The notes beneath the pieces were generated by a model, which was not told the origin of the DNA, did not search any database, and was given only the letters and a program-made list of their open reading frames with translations. From Hippophae tibetana (Eukaryota; Streptophyta; Magnoliopsida; Rosales; Elaeagnaceae): 64,000 nucleotides of DNA. Position numbers and translations under genes: made by a program. Location: contig CM072801.1 in assembly GCA_037013495.1 (NCBI GenBank), forward strand, positions 13,073,501 to 13,137,500, read 5' to 3'. Below, one piece after another: positions 33,028-55,794 of the stretch. How positions within the stretch are numbered: position 1 is the stretch's first letter; every line of letters starts with the position of its first letter.

Positions 33028-36000
33028 GAACCCATGCAATTTCTGCATTTCTTTTAGAATTGCATTAGATAAAAGTATTATATAACTAATGTATGAATTA
33101 TTGATTTTGCATTCATACGCAACTATATAGGCTGTAGTGAGTAATGATTTGGCTTGAAGCTTCAACACTAAATTACACGATTGTCCTTGAACTTGGAGAA
33201 ACGATTCAAGTTTCAAAATTGTAGATAGGATAAAATGGGCAACTTCGTAAAATATATGTCCTACCCTAATTTTATATAACAAAGGGAGGAGTGTCTGTAG
33301 TAAAAATTGGGCGCTAAATGAAGATACAATAAACGACAAGTACCGAGTCACATTTTCATCGGACTAATGGATAACTAATGTCACGCAGTTCAAGGTGAGA
33401 ATATATATATCACGAAATCCGCCCATTTGTTTGTCAGAGTTTAGAATCAGGTTGCTTCTATATATATTCACACTCACCCTTTTTTTAGTCCTTCTTCGAT
33501 CCTCTAATTATAAGTTTTATACTTATGATTATTTAAATAAATTTATTTCTTTTTATAATTTAAAGTTTATGATATATATATATATATATATATATGAGAT
33601 TAATTATAATAATTTAATATACATATAATATTTCAACTATTTAGATTTATAGAGTTTTAATCAATTTTTTTATAACCAAACTATAGCATAAATGAGTAAG
33701 TCACTAATTAATTTATCCATGTTTTGGTTTGATTCATACATGCATCATCAAAATTAATAAGTACTGTGCGACAAGCAGTTGCCCTCTTAGTCATGGTAGT
33801 TTTTTTCTCATTATTCACAGCGACTATCATTGATTTATTTTTAATTATTATTTTTAAATTTAAAATTTATTTTGCAAAGATTTTCAACTACTCAATTCTT
33901 TCAATTATATATTAGATTTTACAATATATATATATATATATATATATTCCCTCTTCAAACAAATTTTCTTTTAATTTTAACTTGCAACCATCGTTCCTAG
34001 CTTAAAAAATAAACAATTATTGTACCTTTATATTAGAAACTTTTTTAAAATTTTGTTTTAATTAATATTAATAGTTTTGTTTTAAAATATATATAATTTT
34101 ATATTTTTATTATAAAATTACTAAATTTCATTATATATAATTTTGTACTCGTTGTGCAAGTGACGTGTTATTGTCCACCAATGTTTATGTATCTGGTTCA
34201 ACTTTCAATCAGTAAAATTGGAGGTAAGTTAGGTTGATTGTTTGATCATTTTATAAACTTATATTATCTTAACAGCTTTAAAAAATTCAAAATCCTATTC
34301 TTAAAATAAACTTTCAAATCATTCTATAATATTGGTTTAATTTTGAATCTATATAAAAAAAATCTAATTAAAATAGATAAAAACATACTATATAATATAA
34401 TTTTACGAAAAAAAATATATATATTTATTGATATAAACAGTAACATTTACTCTAAAGACTTATTCACTGTTAGCTTGGGGTAAGAACTTGTAAATATTCT
34501 TTAAATAATACTATATCACATGTTCTTTTACATTTTATTTTTACTTGCAAATATTAATATAATTATAATTATTAATTATTAATAATAAAAATTATAATAT
34601 ATTAATAAAAAAGTATTTAAAAAAATTAATAAATAAATAAAAATTATATGTTAGTTTTAAATTGTAGTTGTATTGAGATTTATGTCATTAATGAAAATAT
34701 TTTGTATTGTGCTAAAAAAATATGAAAATATTAGAAATATTAAATGAGATAAAATAATACAATTAAATTTACTTATCTATTATAATCAATCATCTTTAGT
34801 ATGAAAAAAAGACCCTAGATTTGTAACTGCATAAATTATATTTTAGTTAAAGATGTCAAATGAATTATTCAACCTAATCTAATTTTTTTTATAGTTGGTT
34901 CATTGATTTTAGGAGTTAAAAAATTATAACTCATGAGTAGCTCACTAGTCAATTTAACAAATACATATTGAATTAAAAAATTAATAAATAAGAAAAAAAA
35001 ATTATCAACATATAATTATTAATTACTATTATGACAAAATGTTAATATTAATCAAATTAATAAATAAAAAATAGTAATTGATTTTTTTAAAATCAAATTA
35101 AATTTATATTAAAATATTATAATAAATATAGAATTTTAAGACAAATAATAGCTTAAAAACACACACAATATAATTGAGATTAAAGAAAATATCATTGATT
35201 TAATTTTAAAATTTAAATTATATTAGTTTTTAATAATTTATATATCATTAAAAATATAAATTAATCTATATATAAGAAATATTACTTTTTAAAATTTTGA
35301 ATTTTCTAGAAAAGTAATACTTATTTATTGAATATTATGAATATTCTATTGAACATTTTTAAAACGTTAAATGTATTAATTTATAAAATATTATGATTTA
35401 TTTCATAAATAATTAGAAATATCGATACGTCTTGTTTCTAAAAACATTACGGTTTAGATTTTTGAGTTTTCTATAAAAATATATATACATTTTGTTATTA
35501 ATTTTTCAAATCCAATAAAATATATTTTATTTATTTTTAAAATATAAATTTTACTAATTCACAAAATATTATGAATTATTTAATACAGTATTCAAAATTT
35601 CTAGAAGTTTAATTTCTAAAAGAATTTATGATTTATGATTTTGAATTTTCTATAAAATGTTGTGATCATCTTGCTAATGATTGTTAAGATTTCGGAGAAT
35701 ATTTTTAATTCATTTTTAAAATATAAAATATATTAACATTTAAAATATTATAAATTATTTCGTTTAGAATTAAAAAAAATTAGAAGTATAATTTCTAATA
35801 AATTATACAATTTGTAATTTTGAGTTTTAATGAGAAAGGTACATTTTATTAAAAATTATTCAAATTATATTGAATATTTTTGAAATATTTTTAAAATATA
35901 ATTAAAATTAATTTTAAAAAATTATTATTAATTTCATATATTAAAAAATTCAAGTTTCTTAAAAATTTCATTTTAAGTTTTATATAAAAAAAATTGAGCT

Positions 36001-38562
36001 AATTTTATATGAAATTATTCATATTGTATTATAGTATAAAATTTAAATGAATTATTTATAAACTATCTTAAGTTAATTCACACTTAAATGAGTTAATTTA
36101 ACTTAAATCATGTAAAAATTGAATTAACTATAGTTAAATATCTCACTAACATGACATATAAGAATGATCACGGGTATAGACGATGATGCTTTTTAATATA
36201 AATATTCTTGAATCGAATTATAAAATCTATATCCAAAATCGTTTGAAACCCGTTATAATTCAATGAAGATTTTTTATACATAAGTAACGATTTAAGATGG
36301 TTATGAAAGAATATCCAAAAAAACTGTTTTTCCAAAATTATTAAAAAACATCATAAACTCCGATTAATTTAAAAAACAAAAAAGAACCCGTAATATTACC
36401 AAAATCTCAAGCATTATTTATATCAAAACCAATACATTAAATAAATTAAATTTTTAATACTAATGTTTCTTTCCTCGATTGTGATTTTACCTCTTGTTGG
36501 ATATTATTAAATAAAAAAAAAATAGTTTTTCTTTCACTATGCTACATAGATGCTATTGATGTTGTTTAATAAAAAAAATATGATGAATCAAAGTCATTAG
36601 GTAATTAATTATAAAAAGAAAAACAAACATTTTAGTATCTTTGTAGTATATATCCTTTTTATCTGATACAAGAAAAAAACTGGTTGAAAAAGCGTATTAT
36701 ATTGCTAGGCAAATGAGTAGAAAAACAATTTAAATTATGAAAAAATAAAGGTATAATTAATGTGCAATATAAATATCTACAAAGGGTTTCTACTTAACCA
36801 ATAACTTCTTGTGTTTCAAACCATTAAATATAATTTTTCACTCAATCTTATGCTCACATTTCCAATATGCTTTTCCAAAGTAACAACTCCTAATCTCCTA
36901 CAATTTCATACAGAGGTTTTGATTTAACAGAAGCTCATAATCACTAAAAAGGAATTAATATCGTTAAGTTATTCATTTTTTACCTTATAAGACATATTAT
37001 CAACATCTAGTCACATATCCCTATGTCGATCATGTATATCAATGACCATAAAAAACACCAAATGGTTTATAATCATAATATCTTGAAGGAAAAAAATTGA
37101 ATAACAAATAAAATATCTGACCATAAAAAATAATTGATATTTAATGCTATTATTATATGAAAATTTTGAATTTATAGGATAATTTTAATGGGATTAAACT
37201 GGAAAGTGAAATGTTCTCTCTGAACCATTTTCTAATGGCAATGAAATAAAACAGAAAAATATGTGACAAAGATCAATGAGTTTGAATAATAAAGTTTTAG
37301 TTCCCATTTCTTAATTTTTGTTTATGTACCATGTTTAAACAACGTCAATTCCTAAAGCCCATCATGATCACATTCAATTAATAGCATCAGGAATCAAAGA
37401 TATATAAACTCATGTGTTTATGGTAAGTGGGTATCGAATTTTAACTCGTTTTTTTTCTTCTAAAAGCACAACAAAGTCCCAAATACACCCATAATCATAA
37501 TCAATAATCATAACTTAAATGGTAAATAAACCTAATATTATGGTGCATCTTAGTTACCAATACACATGAACTTGGACCAAATATAGCCCATCTAAGCCAT
37601 TACATTGAAAAAATGTGATTCCATTTCGGTGCTTCATTATTACGAAGGTGTGTACATCAATCTAATCTCAAATCTCAAGTTTTCACCCTTACACGTGTTT
37701 TATCAATGATTATGACCCATGTTTTACCAACAAGAAAAGAATGAAATTAAAATAAATAAATATAATGTGAAAATTGAAATAACATATATATAAACACAAA
37801 CATTGCACAATTCTTTGAGGAGAATGGATCAAAGTGGGGTCTATTTCTGTAAGCATATATAAATATTATGACACTAATCTCATAGTCGAACGTACATATT
37901 CAAATCAAAATGTCACTTACCCTATAACAAAAACTAAAAAGAATGAACGAAAATGAAAGCATAAACAATCTAAGTAAAAGAGAACATGAAGCATAGAAGA
38001 GTAGGTTGAAGTCTTGAAGATTTGCTTTAGATGAAAAGGACCATAAAAGTGAACGAGAAAAGAATTAACTAGGGGAAAAAACAAGAAACGCGGACGACAA
38101 ATGTAGAGACGAGGATGAAAAACCGATGATACACGTAAAACGACAAAGAGTAAAGCCAAGAACGACAGAGGACAGGAACGAGAGTGGTAGAGATACAAAA
38201 CTTCTGAATCTCTTCTCAAGCTATTTCGTTTATATAACTATGCAAAATGAAAACCCTAAATCCTTAATTAATTTATAATTTAATTTAATAAATAAATATT
38301 ATTAATTTTAAATATAAATAGATATAGTTATACTATCCGAATTATATCCGTTATTTTATGTTTAATTTTTAATTAAAATCGTATCATTTTTCAAAATTTA
38401 TAGAATAAAAATCGAACAAGGTGATATTTTTTCACATTTATAATTACATATGTAATTTTAACTTTGTTAAAATTTAAATGATTTTGAACCAAATTTCCAT
38501 AAATAATTAGTACACGGTGTCGGGAAGCCGAACAGTGTTTATTTCTATTTCTCTATCTAGAA
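33028..38562. other. Arginase-TBCD intergenic region, very AT-rich
   Basis: About 5.5 kb between two divergent genes. It holds (TA)n runs (33571-33596 and 33927-33948) and long AT stretches with no coding character. The frames at 33016-33351 and 37917-38219 (minus) show no family features. The 38460-38562 segment, richer in GC, is the likely TBCD promoter and 5' UTR; no convincing TATA box was seen there. Confidence 0.6.
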
Positions 38563-48372
<9,810 letters not shown>

Positions 48373-48774
48373 ATTTGCTTCATTTGTATCGTACATGACT
48401 TTGATTTCATTACTACTTCCGGATTCCAATATTATTTTAGTGGAATCGTGTTATCATGTTGTGCTCACTTCATTTCATTTAATTCAGATATTGTATTCTT
48501 GTAAGGGCAATGATATAGCCACAATATTAATTTTTGATATTTTTACACTAATGTTTGGAGAAATTTGTAATTAATGGCACTGCCATACAACATTAATATT
48601 AATACTACTGAAATATCTAAATGACATTGTTTGATTCACATAACAAGAGGCTTTTCATTAGAGATCATCAAGTTCTAGGACAAATCCTTTCTTTTTATCT
48701 AAAATGTAACAATAAATGACAACAAAAATGGGGAATAATATATCATACAACAAACAAGTGTAATTGGTTTATAA
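48373..48774. other. TBCD 3' flank
   Basis: About 400 bp between the TBCD stop codon and the end of the convergent methionine aminopeptidase remnant. It should contain the TBCD 3' UTR; no other feature was recognised. Confidence 0.6.
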
Positions 48775-49073
48775 TTAGCGGCTTGCTCCCCTTGCATCTT
48801 TTACCAAAGGAAACACGTAGTGGGATGATGGCAGCCTTGCCGTAAGAACTTCAACACCTGTCTCCCTCACCTGGATCATTAACATTTCCATTCTATTAAG
48901 GAGTTTGAGCATTACAACAAGGGCACTAATCATCTCATGGAAAACTAAATTTGTGTTTATTTGACTATAATAGAAATAATAATCTGATTATTTATATATT
49001 TAGTTTCTGTTTATATATATAAACGTAATGGAATTCATTTAAACCCTAGTAGAAAAAACTCATTCTTTAATAC

Positions 49074-49290
49074 TGTAAAATTTGTGATGAAGATTCAAGT
49101 TGTTGAAATTAAAAACTAAATCAGTTTTTAAAAAGTTACAAAAATGAAGAAATAAACTACACACGTCTATTACTCCTATCATCGTGGTAGAGAACAAACT
49201 GAAAAACTGAAAAACGAAATCCCTAAACAATCAGGATTATTCACAATAGCTCTAAGACTAATTCAAAGCTTAATTAAAAAAACTTTAACA
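49074..49290 (-). repeat. Left (3') LTR of the MAP1A-intron Copia element
   Basis: TGTAAAATTTGTGATG to AACTTTAACA, preceded by AATAC and followed by the purine-rich tract in minus sense. Confidence 0.92.
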
Positions 49291-49329
49291 TCCTCCCTTA
49301 AACTATATTACAAAAACAATTAGTTTATA

Positions 49330-50760
49330 CATGTAATTGAAAGCATCCCCATTAACTCACGTATCCTTAAAAAAGTGTTAAGTTTCAGTGGCTTGGTCAT
49401 GATATCTGCAACTTGTTCTTGACTTAGACAGTGAATCAGTTCCACCAATTCTTGTTTTGTGAGCTCATGAAGAAAACCACACATCAATGTGCTTGCTACG
49501 ATCATGCATCACAGGATTCTTAGAGAGCTTAATTGTTGAACTATTGTCACAATTCATTCTTGCTGGACCCTCCTGAGCATGTGAAAGTACTTCTAATATC
49601 CTTCTTAACCATATAGCTTGACAGACGCAAGAGGCACCTGTAATGAATTCTGCCTCAGTAGTGAACAAAGTGACCATTGGTTGTTTTTTAGAGGACCATG
49701 ATACAACACCTGAGCTTAACATGAATAGATAACTAGATGTACTCTTCCTATCATCAGGGTCTCCAGCATAATCACTATCTATGTAGTCAATTAATTCCTT
49801 GTTTCCTCCCTTCTTATAGAATATCCCAAAATTCAATGTTCCTTTCAAATATCTTCACACCCAACGTTCCTTTAAAATATCTTCACACCCTTTTTGCAGC
49901 TGTCAAATGAATTATAGTAGGTGATTCCATGTACCTGCTAATAAGATTCACCACGAACATAACATCAGGTCGAGTGGTAGTCAAATACATAAGACTCCCT
50001 ACAATTTGTTTGTACAATGTGTTATCTACTTTCATTCCTTGCTCGTGCTTCACAAGTTTGAGATCAGAGACAATTGGATTTTGAACTGGATTGCATTCAT
50101 CCATTTCAAACCTTTTCAATACTTCTTGAGCATATTTTCTTTGACCAATAAAAATTCCTTTGGAGCCTTGTACTACCTTGATACCCAAAAAATACCTTAT
50201 CTTTCCAAGATCTGTCATCTCAAACTCATCCATCATAGATTTCTTAAATCTATCAAACATTAACTCATCATTTCCAGTAAATACAAGATCATCCACATAA
50301 AGGCAGATTATGAGAATTTTACCTTATGCAGATACTTTGGTGAACAAAATATGTTCATAAGGACACTTCTGGAACCCTTCACTTACGAAGTAGCTTTTTT
50401 TGCGAATGTACCATGCCCGAGGTGCCTGCTTAAGTCCATAAAGAGATTTCTTAAGTTTGTTCACCTTGTGTTCTTCTCCTTTAGTGACATAGCCTAGAGG
50501 CTACTTTACAAACACGTTCTCACTTAGTTCATTGTGTAAAAAGGCTGACTTCACATCTAATTAGAAGAGTGGGCACTCCTTCTGAGCAGCAAGAGAAATT
50601 ACCATTCAAATAATGTCTAACCGAGCCACGGGTGCAAAAACCTCAGCATAGTCCACACCATATTGCTGACTGTATCCATTTGCAACTAACCTAGCCTTGT
50701 AGTTGTCAACCTCTCCATTCTCATTTAACTTCGTTTTATAGACCCATTTCGCCTAAATCT
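49330..50760 (-). pseudogene. Copia reverse transcriptase and RNase H remnants
   Basis: The minus-strand RT has [19 protein letters not shown] sequence (about 50395-50450) and an intact catalytic YVDDLVF motif (about 50280-50299), then FEMTDLGKIRYFLGI and RKYAQEVLKRF (49883-50296). RNase H has IDSDYAGDPDDRKSTSSY, AEFITGASCVCQAIWLRRIL and DNSSTIKLSKNPVMHDRSKHID (49465-49848), ending with QVADIMTKPL (49320-49505). A stop just before the YVDD block and frame changes around 49460 and 49860 make it non-functional. Confidence 0.88.
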
Positions 50761-50821
50761 TTTCCCCTCATTTTGGTAAGTCTGTTAATTCTCAAGTATC
50801 ATTTCTCTCAATAGCTTTGAT

Positions 50822-52589
50822 TTATGAGTCCATGGCTTTCCTCCATCTAGCACTCTTTACTGCATCAGTGTACAACAGTGGATCACTGTCCACAAACATA
50901 ACTAAATAAGCTACATCTTCCTTAGATGAGAGACCTTCTCCACTGACATAATTCCTCATCCATATTGGAGGTTTTCTAGTTCTTCTTTCATTTGAGTCTT
51001 CTTCTAAGTCAGTTGGAACATCATGTTCTACCTCCTCTGTTGACGTTTCACTGAGAATATCAGTACCTTCTGAGTTATTTCCATTTGGTTCTGCTTCTGT
51101 ATCAGTTGATTCATCCTCTCCCCATTCCAGATTAGCTAGAATTTCTTCTTTATGTTTCTCATCCGAGTCCCAACTCTTATCCTCCTCAAATACTACATCC
51201 CTATTTATCATAATCCTTTTTGAGATTGGATCATATAATCTGTATGCTTTAGATTCCTCGCTAACTCCAAGTAAGACACAACGTAGACTTTTGTCTTCCA
51301 ACTTGGTTCTCTTTTTGTCTTGGATATGAGTATATGAAAGGCACCCAAATACCCTAAAATGATCCACTGAAGGTATTGATCCGCTCCATGCTTTTTCAAG
51401 AGTCATGTGTTTCATTGAAACTGTTGGACTTCTATTTAGAACATGAATGGTCCAATTTATTGCTTCAGGCCAGAAGGTTTTAGTAATCTTCTTTTTTGAC
51501 AACATACTTCTAACTAAATTCATAATCGTTTATTTTTCCTTTCTATAACACCGTTTTGATGTGGTGTGTATGTTGTTGTTAACTCTGTACGTATTCCATT
51601 ATTCCATTTTCATTGTAGAATTTTGAAAAATCTAGTGATGTAAACTCCCCACCCCTATCTGTACGAAGACACTTAATGTATACTCCTATTTCCTTTTCAA
51701 CTAGACTCTTATAAATTTTGAAATAATGTAGAGCTTCAGTTTTTTCAGCTAGGAAAAATACCCAAGTTTTTCAACTGAAATCATCAATAAAATTCAGCAA
51801 GTACCTTTTCTTGCTGTTGGAAATGGGAATGATTGGTCCACAGATGTCAGCATGCACCAGTTGAAGAGTTCGAGAAGCCTTCCAAGTGTTCCCTTTTGGA
51901 AACTGATCCCTGTGGTGTTTACCCACCACATAGTGCTCACACAGTATTGTAAACTTTTTGATAGGTGGTGCCCCCTTCACCATCCCTTTTTGTTGAATAA
52001 GTTTCAAACCATTGTAGCTCAAATGTCCATAACGATAATGCCATAACCGAGAAAGATCTTCTGAAAGCGAGTTGAAACAAATATGTTCTGTAGTTTGCTC
52101 ATTCACTGGTGCAGTTTGTCCCATCACAGCAAACATTCTGTTTTTGGTCATTTGAATGTTCATGATAAGTCCTTTCTCAGGGTGAAATAGTTTACATATT
52201 CCACTTTTTATGACAATATCTATTCCTTTCTCCTGCAATTTCCCAATACTTAACAAGTTGCTTTTTAGTTCTGGAACAAAAAATACCTCAGTTACTATTT
52301 GTGTGAACTTATTACCATCATCCTTATATTTCATTTCCCCATTACTACATATTCCACTTTTTATGGCAATATCTATTCCTTTCTCCTGCAATTGCCCAAT
52401 ACTTAACAAGTTGCTTTTTAGTTCTGGAACAAAAAATACCTCAGTTACTACTTGTGTGAACTTATTACCATCATCCTTATATCTTATATTTCCTTTCCCC
52501 ATTACTGTCCTTTGAGAGTTGTTTCCCAACTTTACTGATTCTTTGAAGTTTTCATTAAGATTAGAAAACAATTCCTTCTTACCACACAT
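50822..52589 (-). pseudogene. Copia protease/integrase region with an internal 153-bp in-frame duplication
   Basis: The frame at 51771-52589 contains the protease-downstream block FFVPELKSNLLSIGQLQEKGI twice, then the pre-integrase block LWHYRYGHLSYNGLKLIQ and the start of the integrase core. The frame at 50822-51523 carries the integrase C-terminus (FWPEAINWTIHVLNRSPT, KLEDKSLRCVLLGVSEESKAYRLYDP, RDVVFEED). The two are separated by stops, and a small deletion shifts the frame near 51520 just after a QNGVIERKN block. Confidence 0.85.
52199..52504 (+). repeat. 153-bp tandem duplication inside the Copia pol frame
   Basis: CCACTTTTTATGNCAATATC starts at 52201 and at 52354, and the copies are nearly identical over about 150 bp. 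The period is 51 codons, so the frame is kept and the block FFVPELKSNLLSIG is translated twice. Confidence 0.92.
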
Positions 52590-52598
52590 GTGGTTGCT

Positions 52599-53491
52599 TC
52601 ATCCCGAATCAAGAAACCATATTTCTTCTTTGCTTTGTTTCTGCATATTTACATATGCCATCAACAAGACCTCTTCACTAGTTTCTGCATAGTTGACCCT
52701 AGTCAGTTTTTCCTTCTTTGGGCACTCATACTGAAAGTTTCCAAACTCATGACAGTGGTAACATTCCACATAAGACTTATCAAATGTTGATCTGCCTCTT
52801 CCTACTCTTCCCATCCTCTGTAGCTTCATCTTTGTCCTCTAGATTGTTCATTGTGAACTGCCTTCAAAGCTTATTCCTCCACAACATGTTCATTTATGTG
52901 TTGTTCATGGATAAGCAAATTGCTTTGCAGCTCATCGATGGACATGGTGTCTAAATCATGTGATTCCTTAATGGAGCAGACAACATAGTCGAAATTAGGG
53001 TTCATGGAACGCAGAATCTTCTCGATGATAATGATATCTCCTCATCTTCTCTCCATGAGCTCGCATTTTGTTTGCTATGGTGAGAGTACGAGAGAAATAT
53101 TCGTTCATTGATTCGCCTACTTTCATATGAAGAATCTTAAATTCCTTTTGAAGAGCTTGAAGCTAGGCGTATTTGATTCGCACTGTTCCCTAATACTTTT
53201 TCTTGAGGGAATCCCAAATGTCATTGGCTGTTTCTTTATACAAAATTGTCTCCAGAATGGAGCGATCAATAGCTTGAAACAGATAATTTTTCGCCTTCAG
53301 ATCTTTCAATCTTAGATCGTCAATAATCCATTTTCTGTCCTTCAGTAGATTCAACGCCTTCTGCTACTACTGGAACTCCAGTTTCAATCAGACCCCAAAA
53401 TTCCTTTGAACGTAGCAAATTTTCCATGAGCATGCTCGTAGTGTCCATCGAACCTTGGGATTGCTAGTTGAACGAAACTTTCAATTGCCAT
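52599..53491 (-). pseudogene. Copia gag remnant with altered zinc knuckle
   Basis: An ATG at 53489-53491 opens the gag N-terminus (MAIESFVQLAIPRFDG), which soon breaks into several frames. Near the 3' end (52599-52829) an open frame contains CYHCHEFGNFQYECP. In the usual CX2CX4HX4C knuckle the histidine after glycine has become asparagine here. Protease (WFLDSG) begins at the end of this frame. Confidence 0.85.
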
Positions 53492-53554
53492 TTAACAAGG
53501 AAATCACACAACTAGAAAGCTGCGGCTTCAGTAGGGTTCAGGCCTCGCGAGATG

Positions 53555-53566
53555 TCTCTGATACCA
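53555..53566 (-). other. Primer-binding site (initiator-Met tRNA) of the MAP1A-intron Copia element
   Basis: The minus strand reads TGGTATCAGAGA, 11 of 12 bases as expected for initiator Met tRNA. It is separated from the LTR by TT. Confidence 0.9.
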
Positions 53567-53568
53567 AA

Positions 53569-53791
53569 TGTGAAATTTGTGATGAAGATTCAAGTTATTG
53601 TTGAAATTAAAAGCTAAATCAGCTTTTAAAGAGTTACAGAAATGAAGAAACAAATTACACACATCTACCACTCCTATCATCGTGGTAGAGAGCAAACTGA
53701 AAAACTGAAAAACGAAATCCCTAAACAATCAGGATTATTCACAACAGCTCTGAGACTAATTCAAAGCTTAATTAAAAACTTAATTTTAACA
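53569..53791 (-). repeat. Right (5') LTR of the MAP1A-intron Copia element
   Basis: TGTGAAATTTGTGATG to AATTTTAACA, followed by AATAC. Confidence 0.92.
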
Positions 53792-55360
53792 AATACATGG
53801 AAATGCTATATTTCATTCACCTATTTATATCATCATTCATTTTTTTCTCCTATTTTCCTTATTTGGAACATAATAAAGTTTAGGGTTTAACATAAAGAAA
53901 CATGTTAATTAATAGTGATATTATTTATATTGAATTCAATTCATGTTATCATTCCTGTTGTCATTCCATATTCAGCAAACCAAATATGAACTAAATTAAG
54001 TTGGATAAGAGTTATTGCAATTATGGAAGAAAGATGCAGACTACCAAAAGTATGTGCTCAAACTGAGCACTGCGTTTTCCATCAGCTGTAACAGCAGTCC
54101 ATCCATCGGGCCATGTCCGATCACACCAAACCCCTATTCACAAACAAATTTAATATGCAGCTAGTAAATCAACTAAGCTGATAACTGGATAGAAACTGCA
54201 CAAACACCTGCATTTATCACTGGTTCAATTGTACTGGTATGTCAGGCTTCATAACACAACTGCTTTATTTCCTGCTCGGATTAAGGTAAACAATGCATGG
54301 AAGAAGAAAGCAATAAACACTTTTATCCATAAACTGCACATGGTGATATAATATAAAATATGCTAAAATGAGGATACTTCCATAGTGGGGAATATCTGGT
54401 GCAAAATGAAATAGTTCTCCAATGCCATGACCACAATATGACTTGACCTAACAATTAAAAGAGGAAGAGTATAAAGTTGGTAAAAACTTTGAAATCGTTC
54501 AATACATACGAAGACACTGAAAAAGTGTACACTAAAGTTACACATTACCACAGATAACCCAGACATTGAAGCGTGGTGGTTAATTACTTCACCAATTTCA
54601 CGAAATCTCATACAAGTCTTCACTATACATAAAAAAAAAAAGGATTCAGAAATACCAATAGCTATTGCCTTTTCCAAACACTTGTAAGTTCATTGGACTA
54701 GCTTTTGGGAGTCTTCATCAACATTTCCCACAAATTAGGTTTCGTTAAGATCATCTGCATTAATAATCAAATATCGGTAGAGTATTTGTGCAGTACTAGA
54801 TTTGATATAATAAATGAATAAATTTCTTGGAGATTCCATTTTGAGTAAATCTAAGTGATGTCAAGAAGTTTCTTACCATGTACACCTTTATAGTATATAG
54901 TCACGTCAACGCTTACAATATCACCAACTTCTAATTTCCTGAAGCGATTATCAATTATTAACTGAGTAGATCCCATTAACTAAAAGGAAAAGGCCTTAAC
55001 ATACTTTATAAAGTAGCAGAGGATATGAATAGCTATACCAACCTGGCATCAGGAATTGCAAATTACTTCATTAACTGACCTGTAATAAATAGTAAAAGCA
55101 GAGTCCAATTGCTCAGTCAATATCCTACAATCAAAGTAAATTAAAAGTAATATACATAAATAAAAGTACCTACGTGTAACGAGATTTCAGGAAAAAATGG
55201 TAAATGAGAGGAGATGGATATCCTCCTGCAGTTGTAAAACAGAAATACATTATACGAGCTATTAATCAAAGGAGACAACATTAAATACGTGAATCGTATG
55301 AGCAAATCAGGAGGTACAAGAATGAGGGGAAAGAACTACAAAAAGGTAACTAATGAGATA

Positions 55361-55794
55361 CGTCGGAGATTGTTATAAATGTTCCTAATTCAAGGAGCAA
55401 AACAACGAGTGACCATCATTAATTTGAAGAATAAATCAATGCTTAATTTAATGAATAATTTAAGGAACTCTTCATTTAAGAAATAAATTTTCTTATAAAT
55501 AGATGTATAATTATAATGAACTCATCAATTAAATATTCATTCTAATTGAGAGAAAAGTTTAGAGAAAAAAAGTTTAGTGAGAGAAAATTGAGAGTAATTT
55601 TTTTGGGTGTAATTGGGTTGTGAGTGTTGTAAACAACTTGTATAATTTCTCTCATTTTTTAGTAAAAAGATTTGTAGTAGGTCCGAAGACGTAAGTAAAA
55701 TTGGTCGAAATCCGTTGTCAAATTTGTGTTTTATTTTTCTATTATTACTTTCTCATAAATCTAACTTATTGAAAAATTGCGTAATTTTCCAATA
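55361..55794 (+). mobile_element. Solo-LTR-like insertion in a MAP1A pseudogene intron
   Basis: A 434-bp AT-rich block with a + strand TATAAATAG box (55494-55502) and a GGTCCGAAGACGTAAGTAAA-type segment near 55680, as in Copia LTR ends. Flanking AGATA occurs at 55356-55360 and 55795-55799. The inferred termini are CGTCGGAG...TTCCAATA, which would be the usual TG...CA after one transition at each end. It lies between the two most upstream exons seen. Confidence 0.5.

Larger units (their letters stand above)
49074..53791 (-). mobile_element. Ty1/Copia retrotransposon between the last two exons of the MAP1A pseudogene
   Basis: The LTRs at 49074-49290 and 53569-53791 (TGT(A/G)AAATTTGTGATG...TTAACA) are flanked by a perfect target duplication AATAC (49069-49073 and 53792-53796). 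The minus-strand interior runs in Copia order from gag at 53491 to RNase H near 49330. The PBS lies 2 bp from the right LTR and a purine tract (TTTAAGGGAGGA) touches the left. By eye the LTRs differ at about 12-13 sites plus two small indels, so this element is younger than the arginase-intron copy. It has several disabling changes. Confidence 0.95.

Noticed and set aside
33016-33351. 111-codon minus-strand frame upstream of arginase
   Set aside because: Overlaps the arginase core promoter and has low-complexity composition without any family block.
37917-38219. 100-codon minus-strand frame rich in Phe/Leu/Ser/Arg
   Set aside because: No recognisable domain, no neighbours supporting it, and its composition mirrors an AG-rich + strand segment.
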